From Kiritimatiellales bacterium (GTDB taxonomy: Bacteria; Verrucomicrobiota; Kiritimatiellia; Kiritimatiellales; Pontiellaceae): 5,686 bases of DNA. This document shows, piece by piece, positions 1-5,273 of the stretch. Position 1 is the stretch's first letter; every line of letters starts with the position of its first letter. The stretch is from positions 1 through 5,686 of the forward strand of contig JABDQT010000149.1 in NCBI GenBank assembly GCA_013042165.1, read 5' to 3'. Made by a program: the position numbers and the translations under genes. The notes under the pieces were generated by a model. The model was not told the DNA's origin, did no database searches, and was given only the letters and a program-made list of their open reading frames with translations.

Positions 1-355
1 CGGTAACCACTTCCTGACTCACTCGAATCAGATCGCAAGGTCCGGGGGCAGGCATTCTTTTCGTTTTGCGTGCCGCTTGAACAGCATCTCGTGCGAATGG
101 CTGCATGTCCGGCGGCAGCAGCAATTCGATCAGATCAGAATTGACCGCATCTTCTTCCCGATAGCCGTAGACATCGATCGACGCAGTGTTCCAGAAAAAG
201 ATTTTGCCGAATGCGTTGTAGCCCTGCACCGCAATGTGCGGATTCTGTTCCAGCAGCTGCATGAACTTTGCCCGGGTATCATACTTACCCTCGGCGGAAT
301 CGCGGCAAATCCCCTGAATGGTTTCTTTCGCTAGTTCGTAAGCATAATATTTCAT
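1..355 (-). CDS. PAS-domain sensory protein, N-terminal part (cut by window edge)
   Basis: The first 118 codons of a minus-strand gene are visible; the 3' part lies outside the window. Residues 1-36 look like a helical lead-in. Residues about 37-118 read as a PAS sensor fold, with the typical run 'VQGYNAFGKIFFWN' (residues 43-56), then 'YGYREEDA' (63-70) and 'LLLPPD' (78-83), which match the usual PAS pattern of a G-I-W-N strand followed by a YGY-E helix and an L-x-PP segment. PAS domains bind small ligands or cofactors, or mediate dimerisation, and normally feed an output module such as a histidine kinase, GGDEF/EAL or sigma-54 activator domain. The output module is not visible, so no specific function is given. 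The ATG at 355 is chosen because a GAGAGGA ribosome site (363-369) sits 7 bases upstream. No signal peptide or membrane segment is seen in this part, suggesting a cytoplasmic sensor. Confidence 0.8.
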   Translation of the reverse strand, partial: MKYYAYELAKETIQGICRDSAEGKYDTRAKFMQLLEQNPHIAVQGYNAFGKIFFWNTASIDVYGYREEDAVNSDLIELLLPPDMQPFARDAVQAARKTKRMPAPGPCDLIRVSQEVVT

Positions 356-386
356 CGCAACATCCTCTCGATGGCATATGCTTATC

Positions 387-403
387 AGCAATCATTGTGC
401 CAG
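387..403 (-). promoter_or_regulatory. Sigma-54 (-24/-12) promoter for the PAS-domain gene
   Basis: On the minus strand this reads C-TGGCAC-AATGA-TTGCT. Against the established sigma-54 consensus TGGCACG-RNNN-TTGCW it matches 12 of 13 defined positions with the exact GG-to-GC spacing. The -12 C is at 388, which puts the transcription start near 376. That gives a leader of about 21 bases, just holding the GAGAGGA ribosome site (363-369) before the ATG at 355. Geometry and position therefore agree. A sigma-54 promoter needs an enhancer-binding activator; I cannot identify its upstream site here. Confidence 0.65.
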
Positions 404-500
404 TAAAACAAACTTGCTTTCTAATTGTCGCGAAACAAAAGACATTTCAGGCGGTCTGCTTCTTCAATCAGGGGGCGGAATTTTGCCGAGAGGAACGCGA

Positions 501-517
501 TCGGGCTCAGAGCCCGA
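501..517. repeat. Palindrome at the 3' end of the UreH-like gene
   Basis: A perfect inverted repeat, TCGGGCTC-A-GAGCCCGA, spans the stop codon (507-509) of the minus-strand transporter gene. A realistic hairpin would have a 6-bp GC-rich stem and a 5-base loop. No T-run follows on the minus strand, so it is not a classical intrinsic terminator. It may still stabilise or end the transcript, or be one copy of a dispersed palindrome; a similar 17-bp palindrome lies at 4047-4063. Confidence 0.45.
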
Positions 518-1217
518 GCAGCTGGATGGCGAGACCCGAGACGCAGACAGCGGCTCCCGCGAGGGCATGGCTGAAGCGTTCGATCGGGCCGAGCTTCACA
601 AACCGGATGCCCCACGAAGATACGAGAACGACGGACAGCATTGTTGCGACCGTTACAACGGAGAAGATCCCCGCAACCAGCAGCATTCCGCCCATGCTGT
701 GTTCTGCGGCGGGATACATAATCAGAGGAATGAGCGGCTCGCAGGGTCCCAGTACAAAAATGGTAAAAAGTACCCAGGGGGTCATGGTGCGCTTGTTCAA
801 TTCATGCGGGTGCGCATGGCTCTGCACATGGGCGTGCTGATGGGTATGAACCACATTGCCCTCGTGGACATGGGCATGGCTGTGGGGTTTGTTCCGGATA
901 GCGCGATGGATGCCCCAGATGCAATAGGTGAAGCCGAAAATGATCAGCAGCTGCGCCGCTATGTTACCGCGCCACGCCTCGAAAATCTCCAGCTTGCCGA
1001 TCGCAATGCCCAATGTTGCGCCAAGCAGGCCAAGCACCACCGATCCGGCCACATGTCCAATGCCGCACAGGAATGTGATCCACATGGTTTTGGCCAGCGA
1101 CCACTTCCGCGCCTTGCCCATAACGATGAACGGCAGATAATGGTCGGGACCGGCCAGAGTGTGGCCAAACCCGATCAGGGCCGCCGTGCCGGCCAGGATG
1201 GAAACTGCATCAGTCAT
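507..1217 (-). CDS. UreH/SafE-like (NicO/RcnA-related) metal transporter with His-rich loop
   Basis: A 236-residue polytopic inner-membrane protein with about six hydrophobic helices (roughly residues 5-24, 43-72, 86-105, 146-170, 176-201 and 214-235). Family hallmarks are visible: a first-helix motif GFGHTLAGPDH (residues 16-26, H19, D25, H26), a second-helix GIGHVAGS (52-59), and GPCEPLIP (157-164). This pattern is that of UreH/TauE-SafE-like proteins related to nickel/cobalt transporters. The loop between helices 3 and 4 carries 11 histidines in residues 112-138, mostly alternating, which strongly suggests binding of Ni, Co, Zn or a similar metal. I infer divalent-metal transport; import versus efflux cannot be decided, although the divergent DmeF-like exporter favours a detoxification role. 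No urease gene is in view. The ATG at 1217 has AGGA close upstream (poor spacing); no better start is seen. Sulfite or cytochrome-assembly roles are alternatives known within the wider superfamily. Confidence 0.85.
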   Translation of the reverse strand: MTDAVSILAGTAALIGFGHTLAGPDHYLPFIVMGKARKWSLAKTMWITFLCGIGHVAGSVVLGLLGATLGIAIGKLEIFEAWRGNIAAQLLIIFGFTYCIWGIHRAIRNKPHSHAHVHEGNVVHTHQHAHVQSHAHPHELNKRTMTPWVLFTIFVLGPCEPLIPLIMYPAAEHSMGGMLLVAGIFSVVTVATMLSVVLVSSWGIRFVKLGPIERFSHALAGAAVCVSGLAIQLLGL

Positions 1218-1244
1218 ATCCTGTGCAATCTGCTACGTATTTTG

Positions 1245-1274
1245 TTGAAAGTCGAATGAATAATTCCCTATACG
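1245..1274 (+). promoter_or_regulatory. Possible sigma-70-type promoter for the phosphoesterase operon
   Basis: TTGAAA (1245-1250, 5/6 match to TTGACA) and TATACG (1269-1274, 4/6 match to TATAAT) are separated by 18 bases and lie 30 bases upstream of the ATG at 1305. This is a modest match in an 87-bp divergent spacer where a promoter is expected. I could not place a convincing promoter for the opposite, minus-strand gene. Confidence 0.3.
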
Positions 1275-1294
1275 CCAAGGGCTAAATCGACTTT
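1248..1294. promoter_or_regulatory. Inverted repeat in divergent control region, possible operator
   Basis: AAAGTCGA (1248-1255) and its exact reverse complement TCGACTTT (1287-1294) are separated by 31 bases between the two divergently transcribed metal-transporter units. The left arm overlaps the candidate -35 element and the right arm lies just before the phosphoesterase start. The spacing of about four helical turns between arm centres (39 bp) would put both arms on nearly the same DNA face, so paired binding by one regulator is possible. Regulator identity is unknown; this is inference from symmetry and position. Confidence 0.35.
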
Positions 1295-1304
1295 AGTAAC
1301 CCTA

Positions 1305-2081
1305 ATGTCCAGTGCGATACAAACCAGAATCGGATTGCTGACCGATATCCATTATGACGGCGGCTGCCCGGCGATGAATCGGCTGTATGATGCGATCGCC
1401 CTGCTCAAGGCGGGGGGCGTCGACGCACTGGTTGTGATGGGCGATCTCGTGAATGCCGAGGGGGAGGCGCATGCCAAGCGGCTGTTGCAGGAGGTCGCCG
1501 CGCTGTGCGATGCCTACACGGGGCCGACCTATTTTATGCCCGGCAACCATGACCTGGACCATATCTCCAAGGCGGAGTTCTACAACGCCCTCGGCCACGC
1601 CGGCAACGCCGCCCGATTTGATTTCGAAACGGGGGGCTACAAAATCATCTGCATCGATGGAAATTTTTCCCCGAACGGCAATGCGTATGAGCTTGGAAAC
1701 TTTGAATGGCAAAAGGCTTTTGTTCCCGAGGAGCAGCTCGATTGGCTTCGGGGGCGGTTGGCGGCCTCGCTGTTGCCGGTCGTCGTTATCAGTCACCAGC
1801 GCATCGACAAGGAGAGTTCCTATGCGGTTCGCAATCATGCCGATGTGCGCGATGTGCTTTTCCTTTCCGACAAGGTAAAGGCCGTGCTCCAAGGACATAA
1901 TCACGAAGATGATCTGATCCAGGCCAAGGGTGTCTCGTTTTACACATTGAGTGCGCATGCGGACGATGCCGGCCCGGCCGTTATGCAGCTAGACAGCAAA
2001 GGCGTCCGGCTGATCCGCGACTATGAACCCTCTTTTTCCTCCGGAGTCACTGAAGAGGCGAATGAAAACAACCCAGCATGA
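1305..2081 (+). CDS. Calcineurin-like metallophosphoesterase
   Basis: A 258-residue cytoplasmic protein (no signal peptide, no membrane helix) with the complete dinuclear metal centre of the calcineurin-like phosphoesterase family: D14-x-H16 in GLLTDIHYD, GD (46-47) with N50, GNHD (80-83), H164 in VVISHQ, and GHNH (197-200, H198/H200). Such enzymes hydrolyse phosphomono- or diesters with two bound divalent metals; the substrate cannot be read from the sequence. The ATG at 1305 is the only sensible start: an in-frame stop lies at 1257-1259 and the D-x-H motif begins only 13 residues in. No Shine-Dalgarno sequence is visible. It is the first gene of an operon: its stop overlaps the start of the DmeF-like gene by four bases (ATGA), implying translational coupling. 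A link to metal stress is possible because its own cofactors are divalent metals, but this is inference. Confidence 0.88.
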   Translation: MSSAIQTRIGLLTDIHYDGGCPAMNRLYDAIALLKAGGVDALVVMGDLVNAEGEAHAKRLLQEVAALCDAYTGPTYFMPGNHDLDHISKAEFYNALGHAGNAARFDFETGGYKIICIDGNFSPNGNAYELGNFEWQKAFVPEEQLDWLRGRLAASLLPVVVISHQRIDKESSYAVRNHADVRDVLFLSDKVKAVLQGHNHEDDLIQAKGVSFYTLSAHADDAGPAVMQLDSKGVRLIRDYEPSFSSGVTEEANENNPA

Positions 2082-2974
2082 AAAAATGTTCGCTGCACGA
2101 GTATGACTTTCTTCACAGCCACGAGCATGGCGAGCGCCGCGTGTATCTGGTGCTGTTGCTGACCATCGTTACCATGCTGGTTGAAATCTTCGCCGGACTC
2201 GTTTTCAATTCGATGGCGCTGACGGCCGACGGCTGGCATATGGGAACGCATGCCGCCGCATTCGGCATCACCATTTTCGCCTACCGCTATGCGCGCAAGC
2301 ATGCCAAGAACCCGCGCTTCAGCTTCGGCACCGGCAAGGTCAGTGTGCTCGGCGGCTTCGCCAGTGCCGTTGCGCTGGGGGTGGTGGCACTGCTGATGGC
2401 CGTCGAATCCGCACATCGCCTGCTCGAGCCGCTGGAGATCCGGTTTAATGAAGCTATCGGGGTGGCCGTGATCGGGCTGGTGGTCAACCTGGTTTCCGCG
2501 CTGCTGCTCAAGGGCGAGCATCACCATCATGGGCACGATGATCACCACCATCACGAAGACCACAACCTGAAGGCGGCCTATTTCCATGTGCTCGCCGATG
2601 CGCTGACCTCCATCACAGCCATCGTTGCGTTGACCCTCGGCAGCTTTTTCGGCTGGAGCGTATTGGATCCGATCATGGGGATTGTCGGTTCCCTGATCAT
2701 CGCCCGCTGGGCGATCGGACTGTTGAAGGATACCAGCGGCATTCTGCTTGATGGAAGTGTCGATCCCGCGCTATCGGAATCCATTCGGACAGCAGTTGAT
2801 GCCAAGCCCGATTGCCATGTGTCCGACCTGCATGTGTGGGCGGTGGCGCCCAGCCGGTATGCGGTGATCCTGGCCATCGACACCTCCGGGCCGTGGACGC
2901 CCGCCGACATCAAGGCACTGCTGGCGGAAATCCCGCAGCTGATCCATATTAACGTCGAGGTACATGCCAAATGA
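2078..2974 (+). CDS. dmeF: DmeF-type cation diffusion facilitator (Co/Ni efflux)
   Basis: A 298-residue inner-membrane protein of the CDF family. Six helices are expected; the clearest run from about residue 22 to 210, followed by a C-terminal cytoplasmic domain (about 212-298) ending in a typical 'HINVEVHAK' strand. The second-helix metal site reads H54-x3-H58 inside ALTADGWHMGTHA, the DmeF-like form in place of the commoner H/D-x3-D, and the fifth-helix site is H170-x3-D174 (YFHVLADALTS). A histidine-rich loop (147-162, 9 His) lies between helices 4 and 5, and the N-terminus is also His-rich (H7, H13, H15, H17). DmeF proteins export Co2+ and Ni2+ by proton antiport; the assignment rests on motif recognition and not on a database search, and Zn export is the main alternative. 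It overlaps both neighbours by 4 bases (ATGA at 2078-2081 and 2971-2974), so it belongs to a coupled operon. Confidence 0.85.
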   Translation: MKKCSLHEYDFLHSHEHGERRVYLVLLLTIVTMLVEIFAGLVFNSMALTADGWHMGTHAAAFGITIFAYRYARKHAKNPRFSFGTGKVSVLGGFASAVALGVVALLMAVESAHRLLEPLEIRFNEAIGVAVIGLVVNLVSALLLKGEHHHHGHDDHHHHEDHNLKAAYFHVLADALTSITAIVALTLGSFFGWSVLDPIMGIVGSLIIARWAIGLLKDTSGILLDGSVDPALSESIRTAVDAKPDCHVSDLHVWAVAPSRYAVILAIDTSGPWTPADIKALLAEIPQLIHINVEVHAK

Positions 2975-3633
2975 AACGCATGCTTAAATTCATAACCACG
3001 GTCGTGACGCTGGCGGCGTTCGCGTTGATTGGCGGAACCTTTTTTTACGGCGCGAAGACCGTTCACGACCTGCTGGCCAACAATGAAAAACTGAAGAAAG
3101 CCATCACAAGTCTCACGCACGAAGACCAGATCGGATTTGCCAAAGTCCTCAAGCAGGAGAAGCGCGATGGCAAGCTCTTCACCACCGTCCGTTTTGTGGA
3201 GACCGCGCGAGACGACATGCTCAATAAGGTGCTCGAACGCGAATACGAGATCGAGGGCGACGTCGTCCATTTCGATGCCCTCATTGTCCGGTTCGAGAAT
3301 CAGGCCGTCATGGATGGCAAAGCCCGCGCGCTCTACATCTGGCGCCGCGTGTACGGCGAACACATGAGCCCGTCGGAAGGGTACGACATGGTAACACCCG
3401 GCACCCATCCGGAGCGCTATGCCGGGCTGCTGCGCGACCTCAGGCTGAACGATCAAAAGATGTTCTGGGATGCCATCTGGGATCTGGCCAACAATCCCGA
3501 AGCGTTGCGCAGTCATGGCATCAAGGCCGTTTATGGCAACGCCGTCTACAAGCGTTTGCGCCCCGGGCTCATCTATGTCTTCAAAATCGGCGCCGATGGT
3601 CAGGTTTATCCCGAAACCGTGCTGGATATGTGA
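2971..3633 (+). CDS. Membrane-anchored protein of unknown function
   Basis: A 220-residue protein I do not recognise. Residues about 8-28 form one hydrophobic helix after a basic start (MKRMLKF), so it is either an N-terminal anchor or an uncleaved signal; the rest would be outside the cytoplasm. Residues 33-46 are charged and may form a short coiled coil. The remaining ~170 residues alternate charged and hydrophobic stretches, with a strand-like DGKLFTTVRFVE (about 66-77) and a helical, W-containing stretch (about 163-172), and look like a globular mixed alpha/beta domain without a catalytic motif I can name. It has no cysteine, hence no lipobox or disulfide. The start overlaps the dmeF-like stop by 4 bases (ATGA), with GAGG at 2957-2960 as a weak ribosome site. 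Its tight coupling suggests a role linked to the exporter or its operon, but no function can be claimed. Confidence 0.75.
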   Translation: MKRMLKFITTVVTLAAFALIGGTFFYGAKTVHDLLANNEKLKKAITSLTHEDQIGFAKVLKQEKRDGKLFTTVRFVETARDDMLNKVLEREYEIEGDVVHFDALIVRFENQAVMDGKARALYIWRRVYGEHMSPSEGYDMVTPGTHPERYAGLLRDLRLNDQKMFWDAIWDLANNPEALRSHGIKAVYGNAVYKRLRPGLIYVFKIGADGQVYPETVLDM

Positions 3634-4044
3634 TGCGTATTTCTTATTTCTTACTGCGTATTCTCGGGGGCCTTTTGTTGAGCGGCTGTTCCGCAAAAAC
3701 TGAGAAGGTCGTTGCGTTAACGTTTGATGATGGCCCGAACTCATCATACATCGAACGGTATGCTCTCCCCCGGGCAGAAAAAGAAGATCGAGGCTCGTGG
3801 ACTTACGGTTGTTTTGGGTGATGTCATTCCCGGGGATTGGAAGGATATTGATGCGGCAACCATCCGAGAGCGGGTCCTGAAAAAAGTGCGTACCGGAGCC
3901 ATCATTGTCCTGCACGACGGCAGCGGCGATCGATCTGAAACGGTGAAAGCCACTCCCATGCTCATCGATGCTTTGAGAGAGCAGGGCTATTCATTTGTCA
4001 CAGTAAGTGAATTGGCTCGTAGAACCAACGCTACAGCGTTGTAG
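3630..4044 (+). pseudogene. Broken lipoprotein polysaccharide deacetylase (NodB domain, internal deletion)
   Basis: Two remnants of one gene lie in different frames. The first, starting at GTG 3630 or ATG 3633, has a lipoprotein signal (lipobox LLSGC, Cys19 counting from the ATG) followed by VALTFDDGP, the first NodB motif with the catalytic and metal-binding Asp pair. It runs only to about 3756 before leaving the homologous frame and stops at 3819-3821. The second frame, meaningful from about 3757 to 4044, carries the end of the same domain: GMLSPGQKK, a GDVIPGDW stretch, and IIVLHDGSGDRSETVKA with a final YSFVTVSEL. The middle of a NodB domain (the metal-binding H-x3-H and the R-P-P-G/Y motif), roughly 90-110 residues in family members, is missing, and the join is out of frame near 3750-3760. 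The product cannot be an active deacetylase. Its start overlaps the preceding gene (TGATG/GTGA), so it was part of the operon. An assembly error at the junction is the main alternative. Confidence 0.8.
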
Positions 4045-4046
4045 GG

Positions 4047-4063
4047 TCGGCTCTGTGAGCCGA
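4047..4063. repeat. Perfect short hairpin after the broken deacetylase
   Basis: TCGGCTC-TGT-GAGCCGA forms a 7-bp stem with a 3-base loop, starting 3 bases after the pseudogene stop (4042-4044). No T-run follows, so a rho-independent terminator is unlikely. It resembles the 501-517 palindrome in length and end bases (both begin TCGG and end CCGA), which makes a dispersed palindromic repeat family plausible. Confidence 0.5.
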
Positions 4064-4082
4064 GATAGAACCTTTACCAAGT

Positions 4083-4133
4083 CCCTCTGTGCCCTCCGTG
4101 AGATTGATCGCTATTCGCTCTCAATCCTCTGTG
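4083..4133. repeat. Short repeats CCTCYGTG and a flanked inverted repeat upstream of rluA-like gene
   Basis: Two tandem 9-mers, CCCTCTGTG (4083-4091) and CCCTCCGTG (4092-4100), are followed by an inverted pair GATTGA (4102-4107) / TCAATC (4121-4126) and a third CCTCTGTG (4126-4133). The arrangement fills most of the spacer before the pseudouridine synthase gene and does not look like a normal leader. It may be one copy of a dispersed intergenic repeat; only the internal repetition is directly visible. No clear promoter or ribosome site is seen here. Confidence 0.4.
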
Positions 4134-4147
4134 GTACAACTTTCCCG

Positions 4148-4759
4148 ATGGTTGAAATCATTTATCAGGATGAAGCGCTGCTTGCGATCAACAAGCCGAC
4201 GCGGTTGCTGACGGTGCCGGGGAAGGGGCCCGATAAGCAGGACTGCCTCTATCGCCGCGTGCTCGACGCCTTTCCCGATGCGCTCGTAGTGCACCGGCTC
4301 GATATGGATACCTCCGGACTCATCCTTTTTGCCCGGTCGGCGGAGGCGCAGCGCAACCTGTCGATGCAGTTTGAAAAGCGCGAGATCGAAAAATCCTACG
4401 TCGCGGTGGTTGAAGGGGTGATGGAAAAGAAGGTCGGGATGGTTGATTTTCCGATGCGCAAGGATATGGACCAGCGCCTGCCGCCCAAGCATCTGGTCGA
4501 CTGCGTACGCGGTAAAAAGGCCGTCACCGAATGGAAGGTGCTGGAAGGTAATGAAAACACAACGCGGGTAGCGCTGTATCCGAAGACCGGGCGCTCGCAC
4601 CAATTGCGCGTGCATATGGAATCGATCGGACACCCCATCGTCGGCGATCCCATCTACGGACATTCTGCCGAACGTCTCATGCTCCACGCGCAGTCGCTCG
4701 ACCTGCGACATCCCGGCGCCGGCGAACCGCTTCGCCTCAAATGCCCGGCACCGTTTTGA
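4148..4759 (+). CDS. rluA: RluA-type pseudouridine synthase
   Basis: A 203-residue enzyme of the RluA family, which isomerises specific uridines of rRNA and/or tRNA to pseudouridine. The family order is complete: an N-terminal strand VEIIYQDEALLAINKP (2-17), the catalytic loop VHRLDMDTSGLILFA (48-62) with nucleophilic Asp52, the helix around QFEKREIEKSYVAVV (74-88), GRSHQLRVHM (148-157), and the closing GHPIVGDPIYG plus LMLHAQSL stretch. There is no N-terminal S4 RNA-binding domain, and the length is close to the short RluA subgroup (23S rRNA U746 / tRNA U32 in E. coli), so RluA is the best symbol, but related rRNA/tRNA specificities cannot be excluded. The frame is open back to 4007, but the ATG at 4148 is chosen because homologous sequence starts there and the upstream part overlaps the pseudogene and intergenic repeats. 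No Shine-Dalgarno sequence is seen. A terminator follows 30 bases after the stop. Confidence 0.88.
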   Translation: MVEIIYQDEALLAINKPTRLLTVPGKGPDKQDCLYRRVLDAFPDALVVHRLDMDTSGLILFARSAEAQRNLSMQFEKREIEKSYVAVVEGVMEKKVGMVDFPMRKDMDQRLPPKHLVDCVRGKKAVTEWKVLEGNENTTRVALYPKTGRSHQLRVHMESIGHPIVGDPIYGHSAERLMLHAQSLDLRHPGAGEPLRLKCPAPF

Positions 4760-4787
4760 GCGGCTTCTGCGAAATGCGTTTTAGCGT

Positions 4788-4885
4788 AGACGCGACGCCC
4801 TCGTCGCGTTTTTCTCATGTTCGGTACTGTTCAAGCGGAACGCGATGAGCCCCGAAATATCGAGGGTCAGAGAGGCGTCGCGTCT
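4788..4885. repeat. Structured intergenic element with 12-bp inverted ends
   Basis: AGACGCGACGCC (4788-4799) and its exact reverse complement (4874-4885) bound a 98-base segment. Inside, 4800-4810 can pair with 4839-4849 over 11 bp with one G-T pair, and CCC/GGG plus CGA/TCG around 4850-4866 can form a third small stem. The segment can therefore fold as a three-way junction. The left arm can alternatively close on itself as the terminator at 4790-4813. It could be a small non-autonomous mobile or palindromic repeat unit. Target-site duplications are not obvious. Confidence 0.5.
4790..4813 (+). terminator. Rho-independent terminator after rluA-like gene
   Basis: ACGCGACG (4790-4797) pairs perfectly with CGTCGCGT (4802-4809) around a 4-base CCCT loop, and the 3' arm runs directly into T-T-T-T-T (4809-4813). 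It lies 30 bases after the stop codon of the pseudouridine synthase gene, on the right strand to end that transcript. The T-run is short, so strength is uncertain. Confidence 0.6.
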
Positions 4886-4938
4886 TCGTTACAGCTTCCC
4901 CGGAAATGAGGCATGAATCAGACAAGCAGCCCGCGCAG

Positions 4939-5247
4939 TTAAATAATCGTGGATCGGAAAAACAGGTTCACGGCCAGATAGGCCCACAGCAGTCCTGCCA
5001 GGCCCATCGGAATCCAGACGAGAATCCGATGCTTGAAATGAACCGTCATGCTCTGCTCCACAAACCACGTCAGGGCGAGGCCCGCCGGGAACAGAAAGAT
5101 AAACGGTACGCTGAAGTAGGGGCTGATGGCGCCGGCCCATGCAGACGCAGGGAAATAGGTCGTACAGACTCTGCAGGTAACGATCGCCAGTGCAATCAAA
5201 ACCATCAGTGCGGAAGTCGTGATGTAGATGCTTTTTCTGATGTCCAT
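4939..5247 (-). CDS. Small membrane protein, unrecognised
   Basis: A 102-residue protein that I do not recognise. Three hydrophobic helices are visible (about residues 8-26, 42-64 and 74-97), with basic residues at the N-terminus (MDIRK) and after the second helix (HFKHR), so the N-terminus and the second loop are probably cytoplasmic. Two cysteines, C25 and C28, form a C-x2-C at the end of helix 1. The opposite strand is also open but encodes a hydrophilic, low-complexity-like product, so this strand is preferred. It follows the mrr-like gene on the same strand with a gap of 26 bases, so co-transcription is possible. No ribosome site is evident before the ATG at 5247. A role next to a restriction enzyme (for example as a defence partner) would be speculation. 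Confidence 0.55.
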   Translation of the reverse strand: MDIRKSIYITTSALMVLIALAIVTCRVCTTYFPASAWAGAISPYFSVPFIFLFPAGLALTWFVEQSMTVHFKHRILVWIPMGLAGLLWAYLAVNLFFRSTII

Positions 5248-5273
5248 TGTGTCAAAATGCGGATACGGCGACT

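Noticed and set aside
501..517. Intrinsic terminator for the UreH-like gene
   Set aside because: The stem is good, but no T-run follows on the minus strand; it is listed as a palindrome instead.
378..1259. A 293-codon plus-strand open frame opposite the UreH-like gene
   Set aside because: The minus-strand product has six helices and family motifs, whereas this product is hydrophilic and unstructured in appearance. Also dismissed for the same reason is the shorter plus frame starting at 268.
1218..1304. A Ni/Co riboswitch before the metal operon
   Set aside because: The spacer is only 87 bases, including promoter space, and I see no multi-stem junction or terminator that would suggest a metal-sensing RNA.
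2578..3915. A 445-codon open frame on the minus strand opposite dmeF, the unknown anchored protein and the broken deacetylase
   Set aside because: It is antisense to clear plus-strand genes with recognisable CDF and NodB motifs. Its own product has no family motif or coherent composition. It is a shadow of GC-rich coding DNA.
3630..4044. An intact deacetylase expressed through programmed frameshifting
   Set aside because: No slippery sequence is evident at the junction, and the metal-binding H-x3-H and R-P-P motifs are absent from all frames, so even a frameshifted product would lack the active site.
4007..4147. N-terminal extension of the pseudouridine synthase to an upstream ATG at 4007
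   Set aside because: It would overlap the pseudogene end and read through hairpin and repeat DNA. The residues have no family similarity, and the conserved N-terminus begins at the ATG at 4148.
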